The notes under the pieces were generated by a model. That model searched no databases. It saw nothing but the letters and a program-made list of their open reading frames with translations, and was not told the origin of the DNA. This document shows, piece after piece, positions 38,510 through 47,235 of a stretch of 64,000 bases of DNA (positions are counted from its first letter, which is position 1; every line of letters begins with the position of its first letter). Both the position numbers and the translations under genes were made by a program. The stretch lies in assembly GCF_000741165.1 (NCBI RefSeq), contig NZ_JGYN01000009.1, positions 17,038-81,037 of the forward strand, written 5' to 3'. This DNA comes from Bifidobacterium biavatii DSM 23969 (lineage in GTDB: Bacteria; Actinomycetota; Actinomycetes; Actinomycetales; Bifidobacteriaceae).

Positions 38510-40045
38510 TTAGCGCGTGTGCAGCGGCCGTCCATCGGCCTTGAGCAGTGCCTCGCCGAGCGTTTCCGCAAACGTAGGATGCGGATGGATGAGCCGGGCC
38601 GCATCGTGCAGCGGCACGCGATTGCCGACCAGCTGTTCGGCCTCGGCGATCAGATCGGACGCGAGCGGCGACACGATATGCACGCCGAGCACGACCGGCA
38701 CGTCCGGATCGGATGCGTACGCGCCGGACACGACCGACATCGATCCGGCCGAACCGGACATGAGCATGCGCGCGTTGCCGAGCATCGGATACACGGTTTC
38801 GCTCACCGATTCCAGATCGTCGCGCGACTGCGCCTGGTCGAGCGTCAAACCCACGCTGGCCGCTTCGGGCGCGCTGAACACGACCTGCGGCACGGTCGCG
38901 TCGTCGACCGGCTTGGGATCCAGTCCGGCGATCGCCTCGGCTACGACGATGCCCTGCTCAAACGCGCGGTGCGCGAGCGCCGGACCTTCCGTGATGTCGC
39001 CGACGGCCCACACGCCGGGCAGACTGGTGCGGCACAGTTCGTCGGTGACGACCATGCCGGCCTGGTCGAGCGTCACGCCGGCGTCATGCATCCACGCGGC
39101 GTCGGTGATCGGGTCGCGGCCGATCGCGATCAGCGCGATCTGCCCCCACACGGTCTGCTCGCCGTCTTCGCCGTCGCGCGTGTAGTGCACGGTCGCGCCG
39201 AGGTTCGCGCCGGTGTCGATGCCGGCGACGTGGCTGTGCGTGACGACCTTGACGCCGTGGCGTTTGAGTTCGCGCGTGAGCGTGACGCCGGCGCGCCGAT
39301 CCCAGCCGGACAGGACGCGGTCTTTGCGGATGAGCAGGGTCACGTCACAGCCGGCCGAACTCCACATGGACGCGAATTCGAGCGCGATCGCGCCGGAGCC
39401 GACGATGACGGCGCTGGCGGGGAATTCGTTGATTTCGAGCGCGTGCGTGGAGTCGATGACGGCCGCGTGGAACGGGACGCCGGGCAGCGGGCGCGGGCGC
39501 GAGCCGGTGGCGAGGACGACGTCGTGCGCCGTGACCGAAACGGTTGTGCCGACAGGTTCGCCGACGCCGGCCTTCGCATAGCGTTCGACCTGGCCGCCGT
39601 CCGCGGTGGGGGAGGCGTTGACCGTGAGCGCGTAGCGTGCCGTGTCGCCGTCGTTGCCGTCGCCGTTGGCCGTGCGCGCCGACAGTCCGGCGACCTCGCC
39701 GCGATACACGGTCACGCCGCGGTGCGCGAGCAGTCCGGCCAAGCCCTTGGTCATCGTGTCGATGATGTGCAGGCGATAGTCGTGCAGACGGCCGAAGTCG
39801 ATGCCGTCAACGGTCGCGTTCACGCCGAGCTCGGACACGCGATGCACGGTGTCGATCGCGTGCGTGGCGGTGATGAGCGCCTTGGACGGGATACAGCCGC
39901 GGTTCAGGCAGGTGCCGCCGAGCGTCGCGTCGCGTTCGATCAGGGCGACGCGACGGCCGAGCTGCGCCGCGCGCAGCGCCGTCGAATAGCCGCCGGGGCC
40001 CGCACCGACGATGGCGATGTCGTACTGTTCCTCATGCTGTTCCAC
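38510..40045 (-). CDS. lpd: Dihydrolipoamide dehydrogenase
   Basis: This 511-residue flavoprotein disulfide reductase has an FAD site (YDIAIVGAGPGGYSTALRAA), redox-active disulfide LGGTCLNRGCIPSK, an NAD-binding fold (SAVIVGSGAIALEFASMW) and a C-terminal dimer domain with HPHPTFAETLGEAL carrying the His-Pro-x-x-x-Glu catalytic pair. It reoxidises dihydrolipoyl groups. No E1/E2 complex genes are nearby, and bifidobacteria are not known to run pyruvate dehydrogenase, so its partner is unclear. The start is taken as GTG 40045 because GGGAGG lies 5 bp upstream; an earlier ATG at 40099 lies in repeat sequence. Confidence 0.9.
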   Translation of the reverse strand: MEQHEEQYDIAIVGAGPGGYSTALRAAQLGRRVALIERDATLGGTCLNRGCIPSKALITATHAIDTVHRVSELGVNATVDGIDFGRLHDYRLHIIDTMTKGLAGLLAHRGVTVYRGEVAGLSARTANGDGNDGDTARYALTVNASPTADGGQVERYAKAGVGEPVGTTVSVTAHDVVLATGSRPRPLPGVPFHAAVIDSTHALEINEFPASAVIVGSGAIALEFASMWSSAGCDVTLLIRKDRVLSGWDRRAGVTLTRELKRHGVKVVTHSHVAGIDTGANLGATVHYTRDGEDGEQTVWGQIALIAIGRDPITDAAWMHDAGVTLDQAGMVVTDELCRTSLPGVWAVGDITEGPALAHRAFEQGIVVAEAIAGLDPKPVDDATVPQVVFSAPEAASVGLTLDQAQSRDDLESVSETVYPMLGNARMLMSGSAGSMSVVSGAYASDPDVPVVLGVHIVSPLASDLIAEAEQLVGNRVPLHDAARLIHPHPTFAETLGEALLKADGRPLHTR

Positions 40046-40068
40046 GATTGCCTCCCTAATATCTTCTC

Positions 40069-40119
40069 GGCTCCCCTTGTCAGGAGAGCCGTCATGCATG
40101 GCATGACTGAGGGGTAGTC
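40069..40119 (-). repeat. REP-like repeat, minus orientation
   Basis: GGCTCCCCTTGTCAGG...CATGACTGAGGGGTAGTC is the reverse-oriented form of the element at 17298. It lies just upstream of lpd and may contribute to its leader. Confidence 0.7.
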
Positions 40120-40148
40120 AGAAGTTTTGGAACGTTCTTGGCTTTGAC

Positions 40149-40200
40149 GCTCCCCCAGTCAGCTTCGCTGCCAGCCCCCTCAGCCGAGGGGGCCAAGAAC
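40149..40200 (+). repeat. REP-like repeat, plus orientation
   Basis: GCTCCCCCAGTCAGC..GCTGCCAGCCCCCTCAGCCGAGGGGGCC then AAGAAC is the copy most like the ends of the insert in the glycosyltransferase at 2848-3060. It faces the copy at 40069 in opposite orientation. Confidence 0.8.
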
Positions 40201-40201
40201 C

Positions 40202-40231
40202 AAAAAATGGCTCCCCGCACAGGGGAGCCAT
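40202..40231 (-). terminator. Terminator after DUF3043 gene
   Basis: On the minus strand ATGGCTCCCC/GGGGAGCCAT, a 10-bp stem with a 5-base loop, runs directly into TTTTTT. It lies 7 bp after the stop at 40238. Confidence 0.92.
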
Positions 40232-40237
40232 GAACGA

Positions 40238-40849
40238 TCACTCGGGGAAATGACCACGCTTGGGGTAGCGCGGCTTCGGCAGCCTCCAGCGGCGCACCTG
40301 AATCGCGCGGCTCCAGGCGTACGTGCCGGAGCGCATGCCCTTGGCCACGGACTTCTCGCCGAACTTCTCGACGAGCTTGACCTTGAGCTTGCGCCACATG
40401 AGCCACACGTCGATGATCACCGCGAACAGGTACACGTACATGAGGATCATAAGCGGCAGCGACAGCTGCGGGTACACGGTGGTGACGATCATCGAGCCGA
40501 ACAGGATCACGATCGCGACCGGAATGAAGAATTCGCCGAGGTTGAAGCGCGCGTCCACATAATCGCGGATGTACACGCGCCACGGCAGACGCTCCGCCTT
40601 GGGCATGTGGTTGATGTCGCCGGTCTGCATCGCCGTGTATTCGGCGTCCTCCTTGGCACGCAAACGGGCCTTCGCTTCCTTGGCACTGGCCTTGCGGTCG
40701 GCGGGCACCAGCGGGCGCAGGTTCCGGTTTTGCGCCTCCTTCATCTTCGGGGTGGGACGGCCCTTCTTCTCGCCCCTGACCGGTTCGGACTTCACAGTCT
40801 CTTCGGCCGGCTTCTGGGCCTCTTCCTTCTTGAACGGATTCCATGTCAT
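40238..40849 (-). CDS. DUF3043 family membrane protein
   Basis: This 203-residue protein has a highly charged N-terminus (KGRPTPKMKEAQNRNLRPLV, a family hallmark), a conserved WRVYIRDYVDARFNLGEFFI block and two hydrophobic helices (IPVAIVILFGSMIVTTVY and LSLPLMILMYVYLFAVIIDV). It ends in a basic tail. This is the actinobacterial DUF3043 family, function unknown. The ATG at 40849 is preceded only by a weak GTGGGC. Confidence 0.85.
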   Translation of the reverse strand: MTWNPFKKEEAQKPAEETVKSEPVRGEKKGRPTPKMKEAQNRNLRPLVPADRKASAKEAKARLRAKEDAEYTAMQTGDINHMPKAERLPWRVYIRDYVDARFNLGEFFIPVAIVILFGSMIVTTVYPQLSLPLMILMYVYLFAVIIDVWLMWRKLKVKLVEKFGEKSVAKGMRSGTYAWSRAIQVRRWRLPKPRYPKRGHFPE

Positions 40850-40959
40850 GTCTGCCCACACTACGGCCACGCATAGACGCGCGGGAGGGCGCGCAAGCCG
40901 CCGCAGCAAGCCGTTAGAATGGCTTGCGGAACTGTACGAACATGCAATGAAGGAGCATC

Positions 40960-42327
40960 ATGGCAGCACTTACCGCCAGCGAAATCCGCGCCCGCGTCGA
41001 GGGCGACTGGGATCGCATCGTCGAACTGCTCAGCCGCAAGGTCGCGCTCAAATCCGTTTCCGCCGAAGGCATCACCGGCGAACACATGAAGCGTTCGGCC
41101 GAATTCGTCGCCGACGAACTGCGCAAGGTCGGCGTCGACGCGAAGGTTGTTCAGTCGCACAACCCGGACGGCACGCCGGGCGCGTGGGAGGTCATCGGCT
41201 CGCATATCGTCGACCCTGAAGCTCCCACCGTGCTCTTGTACGCGCACCACGACGTGCAGCCCGTGCCGGACCCGGCTGAATGGGACACCGACCCGTTCGT
41301 CGCGACCACGGTCGGCGACCGCCTGTACGGCCGCGGCTCGGCCGACGACGGCGGCGGCATCGCCATCCACTCCGGCGCGCTCAAGGCGCTGGGCGACGAT
41401 CTCAAGGTCAATATCAAGGTGTTCATCGAAGGCGAGGAGGAGATGGGCTCGCCCAGCTTCATCCCGTTCATCGAAGAGCATGCGGCCGAATTTGAGTCCG
41501 ACGTGATCGTCGTCGCAGACTCGGGCAACTGGGCAGCCGACATCCCGTCGCTCACCACGAGCCTGCGCGGCAACACGACCGTCGACGTGACCGTCCGCTC
41601 GCTCACGCACCCGGTCCACTCCGGCCAGTACGGCGGCCCGATCCTCGACTCGAACACGCTCGCCGCGATGCTCATCGCGTCCCTGTACGACGCGAACGGC
41701 GACGTCGCCGTGCCCGGCATCGCCGCGGACGAGCCGGTCGGCGGCCTGCAGCGCGACGTGGACGAGGCGGGCGTGCGCACCGACGCTGGCATCGTCGACG
41801 GCTACCGTCTCGCCGGCACCGGCTCACTCGCCTCACGCCTGTGGACCAAGCCGAGTTTGACGGTCATCGGTTTCGACGCGCACCCGGTCGACGGCTCGTT
41901 CAACGTGATCAGCCCGGCCACGCGCTTCCGCCTGTCCCTGCGCACCGCGCCGAGCCAGCGTCCCGAAGAGGCGCAGGCCGCGCTCGCCGACTTCCTGCGC
42001 GCGCACGCGCCGTTCGGCGCCGAAGTGACGGTCGAGGCCGGCGACAACGGCATGGGCTGGGCGATGGACCCGAACGCGGAGGCCACCAAGGACGCGCTCG
42101 AGGCGATGGAGGAGGCGTTCGGCGTCGCCCCGATCAACCAGGGCCAGGGCGGTTCGATCCCGTTCATTCCCGAACTGCAGCGCATCTTCCCGGCCGCTCA
42201 GGTGCTGGTCACCGGTCCGGAGGATCCGAAGGCGAACGCGCACAGCCCGAACGAGTCGATTTCGCTGCCGGGTCTGCGTGACAACGTGATCACCGAGGCG
42301 CTGCTGCTCGCCAAGCTCGGCAAGTAG
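40960..42327 (+). CDS. M20-family dipeptidase
   Basis: This 455-residue zinc peptidase has metal ligands in VLLYAHHDVQPVPDPAEW, GRGSADDGGGIAIH, FIEGEEEMGSPSF (catalytic Glu-Glu) and VVADSGNWAADIP. It ends with HSPNESISLPGL, where the last metal His lies. The layout fits M20 dipeptidases/carnosinase-like enzymes (CPG2 group) with a dimerisation lid in the middle. It probably hydrolyses dipeptides in the cytoplasm. AAGGAG lies 6 bp before the ATG. It is divergent from the DUF3043 gene. Confidence 0.92.
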   Translation: MAALTASEIRARVEGDWDRIVELLSRKVALKSVSAEGITGEHMKRSAEFVADELRKVGVDAKVVQSHNPDGTPGAWEVIGSHIVDPEAPTVLLYAHHDVQPVPDPAEWDTDPFVATTVGDRLYGRGSADDGGGIAIHSGALKALGDDLKVNIKVFIEGEEEMGSPSFIPFIEEHAAEFESDVIVVADSGNWAADIPSLTTSLRGNTTVDVTVRSLTHPVHSGQYGGPILDSNTLAAMLIASLYDANGDVAVPGIAADEPVGGLQRDVDEAGVRTDAGIVDGYRLAGTGSLASRLWTKPSLTVIGFDAHPVDGSFNVISPATRFRLSLRTAPSQRPEEAQAALADFLRAHAPFGAEVTVEAGDNGMGWAMDPNAEATKDALEAMEEAFGVAPINQGQGGSIPFIPELQRIFPAAQVLVTGPEDPKANAHSPNESISLPGLRDNVITEALLLAKLGK

Positions 42328-42394
42328 CGCTTGACGGCGCCGCGCGTGCCGTGCGCGCAGCACGCGCAGCATGCGCGGCGCGCACGGACGGCGG

Positions 42395-43060
42395 TCAGTC
42401 GACGTAGCGCCCGTACATGGCGGCGATCTGACGGGCGCTCCTGTATCCGAGCTTGTCCATCGCGTGCTGCAGATGCTTGCGAACGGTGGCTTCGGTCATA
42501 CCGAGCCGTGCGGCGATTTCGTCGTTGAGCAGTCCCTCGGCGCACAGGTCGGCGACCTCCTGCTCGCGCGGCGTGAGGGGAACGCGGTCGTCCGTCTCGT
42601 GGCGCACGCGAATGCACGCCGTTTTCGGCACGTCGAAGCCGGGCATCGCGCCGCCGGACGCCGTCAGCTCGATCGCGTCGCCGATCTGGCTGAGCTGCGC
42701 CTTGGACACGATGCCCTGTGCGCCGGCGTGGTGCATCGCGTCCGTATAACGTTCGAGCGGAAAGCTCGTCATGCCCAGCATGGCGAGCCTGTTGCTGTTC
42801 ATGCGGATACGTCGGCACACTTCCGGCCCCTGCAGCCCCTGCAATGACATGTCGACGATGAGCAGCGTGGGCGCGGGTCGCGTGTTCGTGCAGTATTCGA
42901 TCGCGTCGCGGCCGTCCGTCCCGGTCCACACGATCCGCGCGTCCGGCAGGCGCTCGATGACGATCCGCCGCATGGCGTCGATGGTGAGGAAATCATTGTC
43001 GAGAATCGCGACGAGCGGGTGCGCTCCGTCGCCGTCTGTGATGCCGGTCATACCCATCAT
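42395..43060 (-). CDS. NarL/LuxR-family response regulator
   Basis: This 221-residue protein has a receiver domain with acidic pocket LVAILDNDFLTIDAM, phosphoacceptor Asp70 in TLLIVDMSLQGLQG and Lys120 in GIVSKAQ. The C-terminal LuxR-type helix-turn-helix is LTPREQEVADLCAEGLLNDE followed by IAARLGMTEATVRKHLQHAM. The ATG overlaps the TAA of the kinase gene, so the two are co-translated. It probably regulates the divergent lipoprotein/efflux genes. Confidence 0.92.
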   Translation of the reverse strand: MMGMTGITDGDGAHPLVAILDNDFLTIDAMRRIVIERLPDARIVWTGTDGRDAIEYCTNTRPAPTLLIVDMSLQGLQGPEVCRRIRMNSNRLAMLGMTSFPLERYTDAMHHAGAQGIVSKAQLSQIGDAIELTASGGAMPGFDVPKTACIRVRHETDDRVPLTPREQEVADLCAEGLLNDEIAARLGMTEATVRKHLQHAMDKLGYRSARQIAAMYGRYVD

Positions 43061-44253
43061 TATCGTCCGCCGCCCGCTTTTGCGTCGCCGGTCGGCTGTG
43101 GCGTGCGCGCGTCGCCTGCGGGCAGGAGCACGTAGCACTCCCACTGTCCGTCGTCGATGCCGGCGCTGAACCTGCCGCCTCGGCGCAGGATCCGACCGCG
43201 GTAGAAGTCGAGCCCGTGGCCGCCGGGAAGCGTGACCTGCGCGGTGTGCGGGCGTATGTCGTTGACGGCGATGATCTGCGTGCCGGTCGCGCTGGCGGTC
43301 ACGGACAGCTGGTAGTCGCCGCCCTCGAGTCCGTGCCGGATGATGTTGCTGTGCAGTTCGTGCACCAGTTCGCACACAAGCTCTTGGTCGCGTCGGGGCG
43401 GCGTCGGCGTTTCGGCGTCGACGTGCAGTGTGCTCGACCCGCGGAATCCGAGCGTGTGCAGGCTTTGCCCGCCCTGTGCGACGATCTGCGCGAGATGCTG
43501 GAAATACGACGCGTCGGCATGGTCGTTCGCGTGCGGTTCGTGCGCGTCGTCAAGCGCGTTGATGATGCGGTGCGTTGCGTTGAGCGCGCTGACGGCCGCG
43601 TCGTTGATCTGCGCCCATTCTCGTTCGCTGGTCTGCGCGTCGCCGTCGAGATGGCGCTGCGCGGCGCGTGCGATGAACGAGACGTCGCCGGAAACCGCGT
43701 CATGGATGCTGCGCGCGATGCGGGCGTCGTGCTCTAGACGCGCGGCCTTCGCCTGCGCGGATTCGGCGAGGCGCTTCGTTTCGAACCGGTCCTCTCTCCA
43801 GCGCAGCGAGCGTCCGAGCAGCGCCATGAGCGCGTACATGGCGATGATGGCGGCTATTTCGCGCGCGACGATCGCTGATGCGCGCGCGAACGTCACCTCG
43901 CACAGCAGCAGTGCGGAACATGCTGCGACGATGCCGATGGAGGCGCGGTCGGTGGCATGATACGCAAGTATGGCGATGGCCATCATCATGCCGTAGAAGT
44001 CCCATGACGGCGAGTTGGTGAACATGGCCACGATCAGCGGGTCCATCAGGATCAGCAGGACACTGCACGGCACGGGGAAGACGGCGGCGAGCAGAATACA
44101 GACGGTGAGCGCGACGGCGACGCAGACCGCGAACGCGCTTTCGGGGACTTCGACGAAGAAATCCCACACCGTGAACGCGGCGATGATGAGGCTGATCGCC
44201 GCGCGGGTGCGGGAATAGTCAGGTTTGAACAGGACTGACGGCGTGATGGTCAT
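43060..44253 (-). CDS. Membrane histidine kinase, HisKA_3 type
   Basis: This 397-residue sensor kinase has about five to six hydrophobic helices (residues 16-145), a short coiled coil and the HisKA_3 dimerisation box ARIARSIHDAVSGDVSFIA with phospho-acceptor His184. An ATPase domain follows with VCELVHELHSNIIRHGLEGG (N box) and a G-rich PGGHGLDFYRGRIL. It has no large extracellular sensor domain, as in kinases that sense membrane stress or antimicrobials. GGAGG lies 6 bp before ATG 44253; an upstream extension of the frame is not needed. Confidence 0.9.
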   Translation of the reverse strand: MTITPSVLFKPDYSRTRAAISLIIAAFTVWDFFVEVPESAFAVCVAVALTVCILLAAVFPVPCSVLLILMDPLIVAMFTNSPSWDFYGMMMAIAILAYHATDRASIGIVAACSALLLCEVTFARASAIVAREIAAIIAMYALMALLGRSLRWREDRFETKRLAESAQAKAARLEHDARIARSIHDAVSGDVSFIARAAQRHLDGDAQTSEREWAQINDAAVSALNATHRIINALDDAHEPHANDHADASYFQHLAQIVAQGGQSLHTLGFRGSSTLHVDAETPTPPRRDQELVCELVHELHSNIIRHGLEGGDYQLSVTASATGTQIIAVNDIRPHTAQVTLPGGHGLDFYRGRILRRGGRFSAGIDDGQWECYVLLPAGDARTPQPTGDAKAGGGR

Positions 44254-44593
44254 AACGGCCTCCTTCGCGCAGCGGATGCCCGCCTTGTTGCAAACGCTGG
44301 CAGAACGGTATTCATCCGCATTGACTCTCTCTGTTCTTGAAACGATGTCGTATACCAGCATAACGATTATGTCGTCATTTTCCGAATTGCCGGAGAACTT
44401 CACAAAATGGGTATATTAAGAAAACTACACAAAACGGGTAGCGTGTTGTGGTTGTGTGCAATGTAATATATATATATATAATTAAATGATCAGTGGCTCA
44501 AAAGGCCAAGGAATTTTCATTGACGATATTTTTTTATCCCTGATTTTCGGTGTGCGATGGGGAGTCGAACATGGGCTTCGAAAAGGAGTGGCA
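44254..44593. other. Divergent promoter region between kinase and lipoprotein genes
   Basis: This is 340 bp without a gene. It is AT-rich and includes a (TA)n tract around 44466-44480 and an imperfect 13-bp direct repeat at 44401 and 44428. Both divergent genes must be driven from here. Confidence 0.6.
44401..44440. promoter_or_regulatory. 13-bp direct repeat, candidate response-regulator site
   Basis: CACAAAATGGGTA (44401-44413) and CACAAAACGGGTA (44428-44440) differ at one base and are 27 bp apart start to start, in the middle of the divergent region. Spacing of about 2.5 helical turns and location suit a regulator that binds direct repeats. Confidence 0.4.
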
Positions 44594-45289
44594 ATGGGAT
44601 GTGATTCTGGGTTGCGGCGTTGCTGTTTGGCGGCGGGGATTTCGCTGTGCATTGCCCTGTTCGGAGGCTGCGTGTCGACCAACGATGCGGGAGATGCCGA
44701 TGGCGGCGGCGCTGCGACGGGTTCCGGGAAAATTGCGTCGTCGCTGTCGGCATATGCCGACTCGCTGCTGCAGGGCGACATGTCGGACGCGCAGCGCGAG
44801 AAAGTGGAGCGTGTCCGCGATGACGGCACGGTGACTACGGAGGATTACGAACAGGCGTGGAGCGACTTCAAGCAGTGCATGGTCGACAAGGGATATCACA
44901 CGCCGGTATTGACCAAATACTCCAACGGTGTATACGAGGTGGCGTCGATCGACCCGTCGTCGATGAGCGACGAACAGCAGAAAAAATACGAAAATGATTA
45001 CATTGCGTGCAACTTTGGTGAAGTACTGAATATCAATGCGCTTTACCAGCTTCAGGTGGGAAATCCATCACTGTATTCGGAGAATTACGATGGTGTGGTC
45101 GATTGTCTTATTCGAGAGGGAGTCGTCGACAAAACATATACGAAATCGCAGCTCGAAAAGGATTTAACCCCCAACGACAACGGCGAATGGGCGATAAACG
45201 TCGACGATCCGCAGATCGGCGCCTGCCTGGCGGGCAACAACATACGCGTGAGCCATAAGAACGAGAAAACGTGGAAACCTCTGGGATAA
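44594..45289 (+). CDS. Secreted lipoprotein of unknown function
   Basis: This 231-residue protein has an N-terminal lipoprotein signal (LAAGISLCIALFGGC, lipid Cys at residue 26) followed by a Gly/Asp/Ala-rich linker and a mostly helical domain with four further cysteines (FKQCMVDKGYHTP, YIACNFGEV, VDCLIREGV, IGACLAGNN) that could form two disulfides. No family is recognised. AAAAGGAG lies 6 bp before ATG 44594; an ATG at 44486 has no ribosome site. It is divergent from the two-component system. Confidence 0.75.
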   Translation: MGCDSGLRRCCLAAGISLCIALFGGCVSTNDAGDADGGGAATGSGKIASSLSAYADSLLQGDMSDAQREKVERVRDDGTVTTEDYEQAWSDFKQCMVDKGYHTPVLTKYSNGVYEVASIDPSSMSDEQQKKYENDYIACNFGEVLNINALYQLQVGNPSLYSENYDGVVDCLIREGVVDKTYTKSQLEKDLTPNDNGEWAINVDDPQIGACLAGNNIRVSHKNEKTWKPLG

Positions 45290-45391
45290 ATCTGTCATAC
45301 GCAACATGCGTATATGGGTATTTGACATTATAGGCACGTTGTGCAATCGTTAGCAGAAGCAAGTTGCGGGGAAGACCGAAGGTGGTTCCGT

Positions 45392-46465
45392 ATGGCAGGT
45401 AACTCGGGCAAGGACAAGGTCGTTCGGCGCAGGGGGCGCACTGCGATCGCGTGGCTGCTGATCGCCGTCATTGTGGCGGCGTCCGGCGCGGTGGGCGCAT
45501 GTGCGCTGTGGCTGCCCGACCGGGCGCCCGAGCTGCTCGGCTCGGCCAAGGAAGTCACCAGCGCGCCGGTCAACGTGCAGCAATACGCCGGCTCCCAGCA
45601 AGTCACCGTCGTCCCCACCGTCTCCGCCACGCGCGACCTGATCGGCAACGCCACCGGCACCGTCACCGGCGACTGGTCAAGCGAAGGCCTGACCTCCGGG
45701 CGCACCGCCATGAAAGTCAACGACCGCTACATCGTCGCGCTCAGCACCGCAACGCCGCTCTACCGCAACCTCAAAACCGGCGACAAGGGCGACGACGTGC
45801 TCGCCCTCAACGACGAACTCAACCGGCTCGGCTACAACTCCGCGCCCGGATCGAACATCTTCTGGTGGGCCACGTCCGACGGCCTGCGCCAGCTCATGAA
45901 CGACAACGGCAACAACTCCGACGGCACGCTCAGCATCTCCGACATCCTCTGGATCCCCGCCGCATCCGTGCGCGTCGGCTCATGGACCGCCATCGAAGGC
46001 ACCAGCGTGCAGGCCGGCACGGCCGTCGGCCAAATCCCCGGCACGCTCACGCAGCTCACCATCAAAAACGGGCAGTCGTCCGAACAGGACCGCACTATCA
46101 CCATCCTCGGCCAAACCACCACGCTGCCCGCCGGACAGACCAGCATCACCGACGCCGCATTCTGCGACCAGGTCGCCGCAACCGACGACTACCGCGGCAT
46201 GGACGCAGGCACGCTCGCCGCAGGCATCGGCGCAACCGTCACGCTCGGCGAACCCATCCAGGTCCTGCGCGTGCCCGCCGCAGCCGTATTCGGCGTCAAC
46301 GGCACGCAAGGCTGCATCGCCACCACGGACGGCACCAACGTGACCGTATCCATCGTCGGCTCCGAACTCGGCGCAAGCCTCGTCCAGCCGGCCGACGGAA
46401 CGGACGCCTCCGCCATCACCGGCGTCATGCTCGGCAAGAGCCTCTCCGGAAGGCAATGCCAATGA
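45392..46465 (+). CDS. Membrane-fusion/peptidoglycan-binding-like efflux adaptor
   Basis: This 357-residue protein has one N-terminal transmembrane helix (AIAWLLIAVIVAASGAVGAC) and an extracellular part with a peptidoglycan-binding-like stretch (LKTGDKGDDVLALNDELNRL) and beta-rich HlyD-like segments (LGEPIQVLRVPAAAVF). It resembles the adaptor proteins that sit with an ABC ATPase and FtsX-like permease in actinobacterial efflux operons. GAAGGTGG lies 6 bp before the ATG; TTGACA at 45322 could be its -35. The next gene overlaps by 4 bp. Confidence 0.75.
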   Translation: MAGNSGKDKVVRRRGRTAIAWLLIAVIVAASGAVGACALWLPDRAPELLGSAKEVTSAPVNVQQYAGSQQVTVVPTVSATRDLIGNATGTVTGDWSSEGLTSGRTAMKVNDRYIVALSTATPLYRNLKTGDKGDDVLALNDELNRLGYNSAPGSNIFWWATSDGLRQLMNDNGNNSDGTLSISDILWIPAASVRVGSWTAIEGTSVQAGTAVGQIPGTLTQLTIKNGQSSEQDRTITILGQTTTLPAGQTSITDAAFCDQVAATDDYRGMDAGTLAAGIGATVTLGEPIQVLRVPAAAVFGVNGTQGCIATTDGTNVTVSIVGSELGASLVQPADGTDASAITGVMLGKSLSGRQCQ

Positions 46466-47235
46466 CGGAACCTGCACGCGTCGTCACGCACGACCTGGCC
46501 CACCGGTTCCCCGGCACCGACGTGCTGTTCGAGCATCTCGACTTCACTGCCGAACCCGGACAGACCATCGCCGTGTGCGGGCCGAGCGGCTGCGGTAAAT
46601 CCACGCTGCTGTCCATCCTCGCCGGATGGGAGAAACCGTATCGCGGCAGTGTCGAACGCATCGGCATACGCCGCATCGGCTGGGTGTTCCAAAACCCATA
46701 CGGGGTGGCCGGCCGCACCGCGCTCGACCACGTCGCCTTCCCGCTGCTCGCCAAGGGCATGCGCCGGCGCGACGCCGAAACCGAAGCGCTCGACGCGATG
46801 AACCTGTTCGACCTCGGCTACGCGGCCGACCGCCGGTTCGGCGACCTGTCTGGCGGCGAGGCGCAACGCCTCATGCTCGCTCGGGCCGTCTGCTCCCGGC
46901 CCGACCTGCTGCTCGTCGACGAACCCACCGCCCAGCTCGACACGCGCACCGCGCACTCCGTCAGCCACGTGCTTGGCAACCTCGCAGGACAGGGCATGAT
47001 CGTGCTCGTCGCCACCCACGACCCCGACACGCGCGACGCGTGCGGCCGTGTGCTCGATCTCGCCGACTACGCGCCGCGCGAAGGGGAAGACGTCGACGCG
47101 GACGCCGCGACGGCCGACGGACAACGCTGGCACGGCCCGCGATGGTTCCGGAAGCGCACTGCGCGGGCAGAGAACACGACGCGGGACGACCCGGCGGGCG
47201 GCGCCGACGTCACGACAACGGGGGAGCGGCCATGA
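46462..47235 (+). CDS. ABC transporter ATPase, LolD/MacB-type
   Basis: This 257-residue ATPase has AVCGPSGCGKSTLLSILAGW (Walker A), FGDLSGGEAQRLMLARAV (signature), LLLVDEPTAQLDTR (Walker B) and VLVATHDPDTRDAC (H loop). It matches the MacB/LolD type that works with FtsX-like permeases on the adjacent gene. It overlaps both neighbours by 4 bp. The C-terminal 40 residues are a charged tail. Confidence 0.92.
   Translation: MTEPARVVTHDLAHRFPGTDVLFEHLDFTAEPGQTIAVCGPSGCGKSTLLSILAGWEKPYRGSVERIGIRRIGWVFQNPYGVAGRTALDHVAFPLLAKGMRRRDAETEALDAMNLFDLGYAADRRFGDLSGGEAQRLMLARAVCSRPDLLLVDEPTAQLDTRTAHSVSHVLGNLAGQGMIVLVATHDPDTRDACGRVLDLADYAPREGEDVDADAATADGQRWHGPRWFRKRTARAENTTRDDPAGGADVTTTGERP

Noticed and set aside
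40046..40099. Upstream ATG extension of lpd
   Set aside because: The extra residues come from a REP-like repeat, while GTG 40045 has an excellent ribosome site.
44466..44480. (TA)n run as a phase-variable tract
   Set aside because: It is short, lies over 100 bp from the lipoprotein start and has no evident promoter spacing role; most likely just AT-rich spacer.
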